Below are positions 1 through 6,039 of a stretch of 8,747 bases of DNA, one piece after another. The stretch comes from JBFWNZ01 sp050250795 (GTDB lineage: Bacteria; Pseudomonadota; Alphaproteobacteria; UBA8366), in NCBI GenBank assembly GCA_050250795.1, contig JBFWNZ010000152.1:1-8747 (forward strand), in the 5' to 3' direction. Every line of letters begins with the position of its first letter. Within the stretch, counting starts at the first letter, position 1. The notes below the pieces were generated by a model, which saw only the letters and a list, made by a program, of their open reading frames with translations, was not told the origin of the DNA and ran no database searches. Both the position numbers and the translations under genes were made by a program.

Positions 1-191
1 GTTCCGACAATGAAGAGCCCGGTCGCTGCCCCGGCAAGGAGGACGGGGCTTCCCAAGGCGAGGATGGCCCATCCGAAGGGCAGCGCGGCCAGCGAGCCCC
101 ATGTGCCGGGCGCAATGCCCGCGCGACCGACGAGGAACCAGGTGGCGAGAACTTCCGCGGTTATCGATGCGACGGGCCGCCGGCCGGCCAT
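1..191 (-). CDS. pgpA: Phosphatidylglycerophosphatase A, N-terminal part (cut by the left edge)
   Basis: PgpA removes phosphate from phosphatidylglycerol phosphate to give phosphatidylglycerol, at the inner membrane. Only the first 63 codons are present; the frame is open to base 1. What identifies it is the family signature APGTWGSLAALP at residues 27-38, preceded by ATWFLVGRAGI, the usual PgpA N-terminal block. A hydrophobic stretch follows at about residues 39-62 and fits the first membrane segment. The ATG at 191 shares its A with the TGA stop of the upstream ispDF (TGATG arrangement), which indicates translational coupling and fixes this start. The catalytic half lies outside the window, so integrity cannot be judged. 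The ispDF-pgpA adjacency is, as I recall, seen in other alphaproteobacteria. The family call rests mainly on the signature motif. Confidence 0.88.
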   Translation of the reverse strand, partial: MAGRRPVASITAEVLATWFLVGRAGIAPGTWGSLAALPFGWAILALGSPVLLAGAATGLFIVG

Positions 192-1342
192 CACTGTGCC
201 ACCGCCGCGACCGCTTGTGCCGCGATCCCCTCTTCACGTCCGGTGAACCCCAGCCGCTCCGTCGTCGTCGCCTTGACGCTGACCCGATCGACCGGCAGGT
301 CCAGAATCTCTGCGATCCGGCGGCACATCGCCTCGCGATGCGGCCCGACCTTGGGCCGTTCGCAGATGATCGTGACGTCGACATTGACGATCCGGCCGCC
401 CTTTGCGGCCACGAGATCGGCGGCATGGCGCAGGAACCGCGCGGAATCGGCGCCGCGCCATTGCGGATCGCTGGGCGGGAAGTGATGGCCGATATCGCCG
501 GCGGCGACCGCGCCGAGCAGGGCGTCGGTCAGGGCATGCAGCCCGACATCGGCATCCGAATGGCCGCCCAGCCCCTGGGAATGCGGGACCTTTATGCCGC
601 ACAGCATGATGTGGTCGCCGGGGACGAATCTGTGAACGTCGAAGCCGCTTCCGATGCGGGTCATCGGCATGCCCTGGGTCTGTTGCGGCGCCATGCGTGT
701 GAAATCCTCCGGCATCGTGACCTTGATGTTCTCCTCGCTGCCGAGGACGATGGCGACGGGCAGACCGGCTGCCTCCGCCACGGCCGCGTCGTCGGTCAGG
801 TCCATTCCGGCCAGTTGGCGGTGCGCGGCCAGGATCGCGTCGTAGCGGAACCCCTGCGGCGTCTGCGCACGCCATAATCCGGCACGATCGACGGTGCCGG
901 CGACCCGTCCGGCCGCATCCGCCTTCTTGATTGTATCGCTGACGGGCATGGCGGCAATGGCCGCCGGGGCGCCGTCCAGCGCGTCGAGAACCCGGTCGAT
1001 GACCGAGGCCGGCACGAAGGGGCGCGCGGCGTCGTGGATCAGGACCTTTTCCGGGGCATGTTCCGCGAGGCTTTCCAGCCCGGCCCGCCCGGACAATTGT
1101 CTGGTGGCGCCGCCGGCGACCGGTTCCAGCAGGTCAAGGCCGGCGAGGGCGTCTCGATACATGGCTTCGTCGGCCGGGTCGGTCACCACACGGACGGCGT
1201 CGATGCGGGGATGGTCGAGGAATGCGCGCACGGTCCGGCGCAGCATCGGCTCGCCGGCCACGGAACGGTATTGCTTGGGGATGCCGCCGCCGGCGCGGAC
1301 GCCGCGGCCGGCCGCCAGCACCAGGGCGACGGTTCGGATCAT
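191..1342 (-). CDS. ispDF: Bifunctional MEP cytidylyltransferase / MECDP synthase IspDF
   Basis: This enzyme catalyses two steps of the non-mevalonate isoprenoid pathway: CTP-dependent cytidylation of 2-C-methyl-D-erythritol 4-phosphate (IspD), then, after the IspE step, cyclisation to 2-C-methyl-D-erythritol 2,4-cyclodiphosphate (IspF). The 383-residue length is normal for the fusion. IspD part, about residues 1-214: nucleotide-binding loop LAAGRGVRAGGGIPKQ (9-24), VLIHDAARPFV (100-110), AQTPQGF (159-165) and GSEENIKVTMPEDF (201-214). IspF part, from about residue 228: RIGSGFDVHRF carries zinc ligands D235 and H237, the third ligand is H269 in GLHALTDALLGA, and KATTTERLGFTGREEGIA (357-374) is the C-terminal substrate loop. 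The linker is only about 13 residues. I chose the ATG at 1342 because the IspD fold begins directly there; an in-frame ATG at 1375 would add 11 residues with no family similarity that I recognise. The stop overlaps the pgpA start by one base. Confidence 0.95.
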   Translation of the reverse strand: MIRTVALVLAAGRGVRAGGGIPKQYRSVAGEPMLRRTVRAFLDHPRIDAVRVVTDPADEAMYRDALAGLDLLEPVAGGATRQLSGRAGLESLAEHAPEKVLIHDAARPFVPASVIDRVLDALDGAPAAIAAMPVSDTIKKADAAGRVAGTVDRAGLWRAQTPQGFRYDAILAAHRQLAGMDLTDDAAVAEAAGLPVAIVLGSEENIKVTMPEDFTRMAPQQTQGMPMTRIGSGFDVHRFVPGDHIMLCGIKVPHSQGLGGHSDADVGLHALTDALLGAVAAGDIGHHFPPSDPQWRGADSARFLRHAADLVAAKGGRIVNVDVTIICERPKVGPHREAMCRRIAEILDLPVDRVSVKATTTERLGFTGREEGIAAQAVAAVAQ

Positions 1343-1373
1343 CGGAACTTCGGCTCTGTCTTCAAGGGGTGGC

Positions 1374-1402
1374 ATATTGACGACGGCGCCGGGGAATGCC
1401 AA
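1374..1402 (-). promoter_or_regulatory. Candidate leftward promoter for ispDF-pgpA
   Basis: On the minus strand, TTGGCA (1402-1397, five of six matches to TTGACA) and CAATAT (1379-1374, three of six matches to TATAAT) are 17 bases apart. Transcription would begin near 1367 and leave a leader of about 25 bases before the ATG at 1342. It would also exclude the alternative start at 1375, which overlaps the -10. The -10 match is weak and the region is short, so this is a suggestion only. Confidence 0.3.
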
Positions 1403-1440
1403 GAGCGGCCACGACGCCCCTGCCTGCCGAAGGGCCAGAC

Positions 1441-2268
1441 ATGAAGCATGCCGTTGCGATCGGGATCGTGGCCCTGGCCTCGCTTGTGCCGGCGACGCTG
1501 GCGGCACTGCGCGCCGGCCGGGCGCAGGAGCCTGCAAGCGCAGGTCGGGGACGCGTTGCTCCCGGATATTGGGCCATGGTCGCGGTCGCGGCCGCGGGCT
1601 CCGTCGCGGCGGCGGCATTCTATCTGGGATCGGCGTGGCGGACCGGTCTCGCGCCGGCCTTGTGGACGACGATTGCCGCGTCCTTGGTCCTGTTCCTCGG
1701 TTTCGCGGCTGCGGGCAGCCGGCTGCGGCGCCTCGATGTGCTACTGTTCCCTTATCTGACCCTGCTGGCCGCCATTGCCGCGATATGGGGCAGCGCCGTG
1801 GGCGGCATGCTTTCGGACGCTGCGCCGCCGACATGGATCGCCGTGCATGTCGCCGCCGCCGTGCTGACCTATTCGCTGCTGACGCTGGCGGCCATCGCCG
1901 GCGTGGCGGTGCTGATCCAGGAGCGGGCGTTGAAGGCGAAGCGCCGGTCGATGCTGGGAGGGTATCTGCCCTCGCTGGCGGATTCCGAGCTTCTGCAGGT
2001 GCGTCTGCTGGGTGCGGCCGAGGCGGTGCTGCTGGTGGGGCTGCTGTCCGGCATGGCGACCAACTACATGGAAGTCGGGCGAATTCTGCCGCTGGACCAC
2101 AAGGTGCTGTTTTCCCTGGGCGGGTTCGTCGTCATCGGGGGCCTTCTCATTGCGCATTACCGGACGGGCATTAGAGGGCGCCGCGCGGCCCGTTTCGTGC
2201 TCGGCGGCTATCTTCTGCTGACCCTGGCATTCCCCGGCGTGAAATTCGTGACGGATGTCCTGCTGTAG
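1441..2268 (+). CDS. CcsA/HemX/YpjD-like cytochrome c assembly superfamily membrane protein
   Basis: This is an integral inner-membrane protein of 275 residues, the usual size for the YpjD/HemX branch of the cytochrome c assembly superfamily. Hydrophobic segments are visible near residues 4-24, 43-63, 73-92, 98-119, 132-159, 187-205, 222-239 and 251-271, giving about eight membrane spans. Family-typical features are TWIAVHVAAAVLTYSLL (131-147) with a histidine in the membrane, ERALKAKRR followed by LPSLADSELL (161-185), and the C-terminal block LDHKVLFSLGGF...GIRGRRAARF...GVKFV. Histidines H136, H220 and H239 are candidate heme ligands. The tryptophan-rich WWD heme-handling motif of true CcsA is absent: the equivalent stretch reads ILPLDHK. 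The role of the YpjD branch is poorly defined, so I give no symbol. The start at 1441 has AAGGG (1430-1434) six bases upstream; an earlier in-frame ATG at 1396 would add 15 non-hydrophobic residues. It is transcribed divergently from ispDF. Confidence 0.8.
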   Translation: MKHAVAIGIVALASLVPATLAALRAGRAQEPASAGRGRVAPGYWAMVAVAAAGSVAAAAFYLGSAWRTGLAPALWTTIAASLVLFLGFAAAGSRLRRLDVLLFPYLTLLAAIAAIWGSAVGGMLSDAAPPTWIAVHVAAAVLTYSLLTLAAIAGVAVLIQERALKAKRRSMLGGYLPSLADSELLQVRLLGAAEAVLLVGLLSGMATNYMEVGRILPLDHKVLFSLGGFVVIGGLLIAHYRTGIRGRRAARFVLGGYLLLTLAFPGVKFVTDVLL

Positions 2269-2304
2269 CCGCTGCGACCTGTTGTCAGTTCCGCGATATC
2301 GCCC

Positions 2305-2332
2305 TTGCAACGCGTGACGCGCTCTTTACAAT
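2305..2332 (+). promoter_or_regulatory. Housekeeping-type promoter for dusB-ntrBC
   Basis: TTGCAA (2305-2310) and TACAAT (2327-2332) are separated by 16 bases and match the sigma-70 consensus in four and five of six positions. The AT-rich stretch from the -10 to the dusB start stands out in this GC-rich sequence. Initiation would fall near 2339, leaving a leader of about 30 bases. It is the only convincing promoter between the membrane-protein gene and dusB and would serve dusB, ntrB and ntrC. I saw no sigma-54 type GG-N10-GC element here. Confidence 0.55.
2311..2321. promoter_or_regulatory. 11-base palindrome between -35 and -10 of the dusB promoter
   Basis: CGCGTGACGCG is a perfect inverted repeat with 5-base arms around a central G. 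It starts directly after the -35 hexamer and lies wholly in the promoter spacer. A second perfect palindrome, GCGATATCGC (2293-2302), lies just upstream of the -35. A repressor bound between the hexamers would block initiation, so either could be an operator, but short palindromes are common in GC-rich DNA and the binding protein is unknown. Confidence 0.3.
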
Positions 2333-2353
2333 GCATATTGTTTAGTCATTGTC

Positions 2354-2359
2354 GGAGGT
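2354..2359 (+). promoter_or_regulatory. Ribosome binding site of dusB
   Basis: GGAGGT is a near-complete Shine-Dalgarno sequence, ten bases before the ATG at 2370. It supports that start: the protein from there begins with the normal DusB N-terminus leading into ILAPMSGVTD. The spacing is slightly longer than usual. Confidence 0.7.
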
Positions 2360-2369
2360 CGCCCAATAA

Positions 2370-3362
2370 ATGGGCATTGCCGTCGGACCCATTCAGATCG
2401 CCGATCCGGTGATTCTTGCGCCCATGTCGGGCGTGACCGACCTTCCGTTCCGCCGGCTGGCCCGAAGTCTCGGCGCCGGGCTGGTCATATCGGAAATGGT
2501 CGCCAGCAAGGCCGTTCTGCACGAGGCGAGAAGCGAAATGCGCAAGCTTCGCAATGGCGAGGGCGCGTGCGTTCCGGAGGCGGTTCAACTGGCGGGATGC
2601 GAACCGGAGACGATGGCCGAGGCTGCGCGCCTGTGCGCCGACCGCGGAGCGACGCTCATCGACATCAATTTCGGCTGCCCGGCCCGAAAGGTCGTGGGGC
2701 GGCTCGCAGGATCGGCGCTGATGCGCGATGAGCGCGAGGCGGCGGGGATCGTCGAAGCCGTGGTCAAGGCCGTCGATGTTCCCGTGACCGTGAAGATGCG
2801 GACCGGTTGGGACGACGGATCGCGCAACGCGCCGCGGCTGGCCCGCATGGTACAGGATTGCGGCGCGCAAATGGTCACGGTCCATGGCCGGACGCGGTGC
2901 CAGTTCTATGAGGGGCGGGCGGACTGGGCGTTCATCCGCGCCGTCAAGGAGGCCGTCGATATTCCTGTTATTGCGAATGGCGATATCCGCAGCGCGGCGG
3001 ATGCGGCGCAGTGCTTGGCTGAATCCGGTGCGGATGGGGTGATGGTCGGGCGCGGCGCCCTGGGGCGTCCCTGGCTGCTTGGCGGAATCGCCGGCTATCT
3101 TCGCGACGGCCGGGAGACGCCGCCGCCGCCTGTCCCGGTGCGCGGGGCCATCGCGCTCGCGCATTACCGCGGGATAATCGAGCATTACGGCCGGGAGGTC
3201 GGCGTGCGCGTGGCGCGCAAGCATCTCGGCTGGTATGCGGACGGATTGGCGGGAGCCGCAGCGTTTCGCGGCAGGGTCAACTGTTCGGCCGATCCGGCCG
3301 CGGTCGAGGACGCGATTGAGGATTTCTTCGGAGCCGGTGCGGAATGGGCCGAGGCGGCATGA
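2370..3362 (+). CDS. dusB: tRNA-dihydrouridine synthase DusB (NifR3)
   Basis: This flavoenzyme uses NADPH to reduce specific uridines in the tRNA D-loop to dihydrouridine, in the cytoplasm. At 330 residues it has normal DusB length. The FMN-binding TIM barrel occupies roughly residues 8-240: APMSGVTDLPFR (17-28), the active-site segment INFGCPARKVVGRLAGSALMR (99-119) with catalytic acid C103, VKMRTGWD (141-148), VTVHGRTR (169-176), IANGDI (201-206) and VMVGRGALGRPW (224-235). The C-terminal helical tRNA-binding part includes ARKHLGWY (282-289), typical of DusB. The gene was first named nifR3 in Rhodobacter as the leading gene of the nifR3-ntrB-ntrC operon; the same order is seen here. Its TGA overlaps an ATG of ntrB, so the two are probably translationally coupled. 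A clear promoter and ribosome binding site precede it. A direct role in nitrogen control is not implied by the protein itself. Confidence 0.95.
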   Translation: MGIAVGPIQIADPVILAPMSGVTDLPFRRLARSLGAGLVISEMVASKAVLHEARSEMRKLRNGEGACVPEAVQLAGCEPETMAEAARLCADRGATLIDINFGCPARKVVGRLAGSALMRDEREAAGIVEAVVKAVDVPVTVKMRTGWDDGSRNAPRLARMVQDCGAQMVTVHGRTRCQFYEGRADWAFIRAVKEAVDIPVIANGDIRSAADAAQCLAESGADGVMVGRGALGRPWLLGGIAGYLRDGRETPPPPVPVRGAIALAHYRGIIEHYGREVGVRVARKHLGWYADGLAGAAAFRGRVNCSADPAAVEDAIEDFFGAGAEWAEAA

Positions 3363-4477
3363 TGCGGCGGCTGGTTTCCGTGCGGCGCCGTGACGACAAG
3401 GGAGAGGACGCCATCGATCCGACCGGCATCCTGAGCGCGCTTCCCGCACCGGTCATCGTCGTGGATGCCGCCGACGATTTGAGATTCCTCAACCCGGCGG
3501 GAGAGCAACTGCTGCAGGGCAGCCTTGCGACGCTGATCGGCGTCAACCTGCAGGACATCATTCCCCATGATAGCCCGCTGCTTGCCCTGCTGCGCAAGGT
3601 GCGCCGGCATGGCTACAGCATGTCCGAATACAACGTCCGGATCGCGACGCCCCGCATCGGCGACCATCTGGTGACGATCAACGCCGCGCCGCTCGGCGAG
3701 TTGCGCGACCACGTCGTTCTGGTGATGCAGGAGCTGTCGATCGCCGGTCGCATCGACCGTTCGCTGGTGCACCGGGACGCGGCGCGGTCCGTGACGGCGA
3801 TGGCGGCCATGCTGGCGCATGAGGTGAAGAACCCGCTGTCGGGCGTCCGCGGCGCGGCGCAGCTTATCGAGCCGTCGCTGTCGGGCGAAGACCGGGCGCT
3901 TGCTCAGCTCATCATCGACGAGATCGACCGCATCTGCGGATTGGTCGACCGGATGGAGGTGTTTTCCGACGGCGCCTTGCCGGAACGCGCGCCGGTGAAC
4001 ATCCACGAGGTGCTGGAGCATGTGAACCAGCTGGCGCGCAACGGCTTCGCCAAGCATGTCCGCCTGATCGAGCGTTACGACCCGTCGCTGCCGCCCGTCT
4101 ACGGCAACCGCGACCAGTTGATCCAGGTGTTCCTGAACCTGGTCAAGAACGCGGCCGAGGCGGTTCCCGAACAGGACGGCGAAATCGTCATTTCGACGGC
4201 CTTTCAGCATGGGGTGCGGCTGGCCATACCCGGCGCCGATTCCCGTGTCGGGCTGCCGCTCGAAGTCACCATTCAGGACAATGGCGAGGGCATTCCCGAG
4301 GATTTGCGCCGGCACATCTTCGACCCGTTCGTCACGACCAAGCGTACCGGAACGGGGCTCGGGCTCGCCCTGGTCGCCAAGTTGGTCGGCGACCATGGCG
4401 GGATCGTCGATGTCGAAAGCCGCACCCGGCGGACGGTGTTCCGGGTGCTGCTGCCGGTCTATAGAGGCGGAGCGTAA
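3359..4477 (+). CDS. ntrB: Nitrogen regulation sensor histidine kinase NtrB
   Basis: NtrB is a soluble kinase/phosphatase that phosphorylates NtrC under nitrogen limitation and, when bound by a PII protein, dephosphorylates it. The 372 residues show no membrane segment. The domain order is a PAS domain (about 24-130, with ALPAPVIVVDAADDLRFLNPAGEQLL), a dimerisation/phosphoacceptor helix with AHEVKNPLSGVRGAAQL (153-169) and phosphorylated H154, then the ATPase domain: N box NLVKNAAEAV with N264, G1 box DNGEGIP (307-313), F box FDPFVTTK and G2 box GTGLGLALV (331-339). All catalytic boxes are intact. Two adjacent ATG codons (3359 and 3362) overlap the dusB stop. GAGG at 3351-3354 is four and seven bases away respectively, so the second may be the one used; an ATG at 3344 is also possible. 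ntrC follows after three bases, which indicates a single operon. Confidence 0.95.
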   Translation: MMRRLVSVRRRDDKGEDAIDPTGILSALPAPVIVVDAADDLRFLNPAGEQLLQGSLATLIGVNLQDIIPHDSPLLALLRKVRRHGYSMSEYNVRIATPRIGDHLVTINAAPLGELRDHVVLVMQELSIAGRIDRSLVHRDAARSVTAMAAMLAHEVKNPLSGVRGAAQLIEPSLSGEDRALAQLIIDEIDRICGLVDRMEVFSDGALPERAPVNIHEVLEHVNQLARNGFAKHVRLIERYDPSLPPVYGNRDQLIQVFLNLVKNAAEAVPEQDGEIVISTAFQHGVRLAIPGADSRVGLPLEVTIQDNGEGIPEDLRRHIFDPFVTTKRTGTGLGLALVAKLVGDHGGIVDVESRTRRTVFRVLLPVYRGGA

Positions 4478-4480
4478 ACG

Positions 4481-5935
4481 ATGGCTGGAGCGGTCATTCT
4501 CGTGGCCGACGACGACCGGTCGATCCGGACCGTGCTGGCGCAGGCGCTGGGCCGGGCCGGGCATGACGTGCGGACGACCTCGACCGCCGCGACCTTGTGG
4601 CGGTGGGTTTCCGACGGTGCCGGAGATCTCGTGATCACCGATGTCGTGCTGCCGGACGAAAACGGGCTGGATCTGATTCCGCGTATCCGAAAGCTGCGGC
4701 CGGAAATGCGCGTCATCGTGATGAGTGCGCAGAACACGCTGCTGACGGCGGTGAAGGCGACCGAGCGGGGTGCGTTCGAATATCTGCCCAAGCCGTTCGA
4801 CCTCAAGGAACTGGTCAACGTCGTCCAGCGGGCGCTGACGCAACCCAAGACGGCGCCGGCAAGCGCGGACGCCGACGAGGTGCAGGACAACCTGCCGCTG
4901 ATCGGCCGCTCCGCAGCGATGCAGGAGATCTATCGCGTTCTTGCCCGGCTTATGGGCACGAACCTGACGGTCATGATCACCGGCGAATCCGGCACCGGCA
5001 AGGAGCTGGTCGCGCGGGCATTGCACGATTACGGCAAGCGCCGCAACGGGCCCTTCGTCGCGATCAATATGGCGGCAATCCCGCGCGAACTGATCGAAAG
5101 CGAGCTGTTCGGCCATGAACGCGGTGCCTTCACCGGCGCGCAGCAGCGGGCGGCCGGCCGGTTCGAGCAGGCGAATGGCGGCACCCTGTTCCTGGACGAG
5201 ATCGGCGATATGCCGCTCGATGCCCAGACGCGGCTTCTGCGCGTCCTTCAGGAAGGGGAATACACGACCGTCGGCGGCCGGACGCCGATCAAGGCCAATG
5301 TGCGGATCGTGGCCGCGACGCATCGCGACCTGCGCCAACTGGTGACGCAGGGCCTGTTCCGCGAAGACCTGTTCTATCGCCTGAACGTGGTCCCCATAAG
5401 ACTGCCGCCGCTGCGCGAGCGGGCCTCCGACATTCCCGATCTCGTGCGCCATTTCCTGGCGCAGAGCGAGGCGGACGGGATGGCGCGCAAACTTCTCGAT
5501 CAGTCGGCCATGGAGCGGCTTCAGCAGTATCGCTGGCCGGGCAACGTGCGCGAGTTGGAAAATCTCGTGCGGCGGCTCTGTGCGCTCTATTCGCAGGAAA
5601 CCATCGGCGTCGATGTGATCGAAGCGGAGCTGGCGGAAGCGCCGCCCGTGCCGGCAGCCGGCGGCGATGCGGAAGGCGGGGAAAGCTCCGAGGGGTTGGC
5701 GGATGCCGTCGAGCGTCATCTCGCTGCCTATTTCGCGGCGCATGAAGGCGCCTTGCCGGCGGCCGGCCTCTACGACCGCGTGGTCAAGGAGGTCGAGCGG
5801 CCGCTGATACGGCTGACCCTGGAAGCCACGCGCGGTAATCAGATACGGGCCGCGGAACTGCTGGGCGTGAACCGGAATACCCTGCGCAAGAAGATCAGGG
5901 ATCTGGAAATCCCGGTGATCCGCGGCGGCCGTTAG
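4481..5935 (+). CDS. ntrC: Nitrogen regulation response regulator NtrC (sigma-54 activator)
   Basis: NtrC is a DNA-binding activator that, once phosphorylated by NtrB, oligomerises and remodels sigma-54 RNA polymerase at nitrogen-assimilation promoters. The 484 residues have the full family layout. Receiver domain, about 4-122: acidic pocket D10-D12, phosphorylated D54 in VITDVVLPDENG, and K104 in YLPKPFD. AAA+ domain, about 139-370: Walker A GESGTGKE (168-175), sigma-54 contact loop GAFTGA (215-220), Walker B GGTLFLDE (233-240), and RWPGNVRELENL (351-362). After an Ala/Gly/Glu-rich linker (about 384-405), a Fis-type helix-turn-helix ends the protein (GNQIRAAELLGVNRNTLRKKI, 452-472). The GAFTGA loop is intact, unlike the sigma-54-independent NtrC of Rhodobacter capsulatus. 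GGAG (4469-4472) lies eight bases before the ATG and just ahead of the ntrB stop, so translation is likely coupled. Confidence 0.96.
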   Translation: MAGAVILVADDDRSIRTVLAQALGRAGHDVRTTSTAATLWRWVSDGAGDLVITDVVLPDENGLDLIPRIRKLRPEMRVIVMSAQNTLLTAVKATERGAFEYLPKPFDLKELVNVVQRALTQPKTAPASADADEVQDNLPLIGRSAAMQEIYRVLARLMGTNLTVMITGESGTGKELVARALHDYGKRRNGPFVAINMAAIPRELIESELFGHERGAFTGAQQRAAGRFEQANGGTLFLDEIGDMPLDAQTRLLRVLQEGEYTTVGGRTPIKANVRIVAATHRDLRQLVTQGLFREDLFYRLNVVPIRLPPLRERASDIPDLVRHFLAQSEADGMARKLLDQSAMERLQQYRWPGNVRELENLVRRLCALYSQETIGVDVIEAELAEAPPVPAAGGDAEGGESSEGLADAVERHLAAYFAAHEGALPAAGLYDRVVKEVERPLIRLTLEATRGNQIRAAELLGVNRNTLRKKIRDLEIPVIRGGR

Positions 5936-5951
5936 GCCGCGCCGCCCGGGG

Positions 5952-5972
5952 CGGACCGCAAGCGGCGGTCCG
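5952..5972 (+). terminator. Perfect 8-bp stem-loop after ntrC (possible terminator or attenuator)
   Basis: CGGACCGC and GCGGTCCG flank a 5-base loop, 16 bases after the ntrC stop. The stem is nearly all G-C and would be stable in RNA. It is followed only by TTGG, not a run of T, so it does not meet the rule for an intrinsic terminator; it may instead protect the 3' end of the ntrBC message or reduce read-through. An overlapping pairing, CCGCC (5942-5946) with GGCGG (5950-5954), would compete with it. Confidence 0.35.
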
Positions 5973-5973
5973 T

Positions 5974-6003
5974 TGGACAGTGCCCGCCCCGCGGGCGTAG
6001 TAT
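5974..6003 (+). promoter_or_regulatory. Weak candidate promoter for ntrYX
   Basis: TGGACA (5974-5979, five of six matches to TTGACA) and TAGTAT (5998-6003, four of six matches to TATAAT) are 18 bases apart, directly after the ntrC hairpin. This would allow ntrYX to be transcribed apart from dusB-ntrBC. The -10 match and the spacing are both less than ideal. Confidence 0.3.
5982..5996. repeat. GC-only inverted repeat upstream of ntrY
   Basis: GCCCGC and GCGGGC form a perfect 6-bp inverted repeat around CCC. As RNA it would be a second hairpin, ten bases after the first; as DNA it would lie inside the spacer of the candidate ntrYX promoter. It could be an operator or part of a transcription pause, or a chance product of high GC. 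Confidence 0.35.
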
Positions 6004-6039
6004 GGCGCCGCACGGGCTTCCAGGATCAGCGCAAACGGC

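Noticed and set aside
101..877. A 258-codon rightward open frame over ispDF.
   Set aside because: It is antisense to the IspF part and end of the IspD part of ispDF, whose zinc ligands and motifs are all present. The product shows no family features.
1343..1834. The N-terminal extension of the ispDF frame (164 codons upstream of the ATG at 1342).
   Set aside because: The extension is Arg/Pro-rich, matches nothing in IspD and overlaps the divergent membrane-protein gene; the IspD fold begins at 1342.
894..2174. A 426-codon rightward open frame crossing the ispDF start and the membrane-protein gene.
   Set aside because: It runs antisense to IspD, then out of frame through the CcsA-like gene. 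The product is low-complexity Arg/Ala/Gly-rich sequence in its second half.
2269..2304. A possible terminator after the CcsA-like gene.
   Set aside because: No stem followed by a T-run is visible; only the short palindrome GCGATATCGC is present, which has no loop.
2269..2369. A possible sigma-54 promoter or NtrC binding site upstream of dusB.
   Set aside because: I found no TGGCA-type -24/-12 element with GG and GC ten bases apart in a fitting context, and no TGCACC-N5-GGTGCA-like repeat.
3185..6013. A 942-codon open frame on the minus strand, antisense to the end of dusB, ntrB and ntrC.
   Set aside because: It is rich in Arg, His, Gln and Asp with no recognisable domain and spans three well-supported genes on the other strand. 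Long antisense frames are expected where codon bias in high-GC genes keeps stop codons out of the opposite strand.
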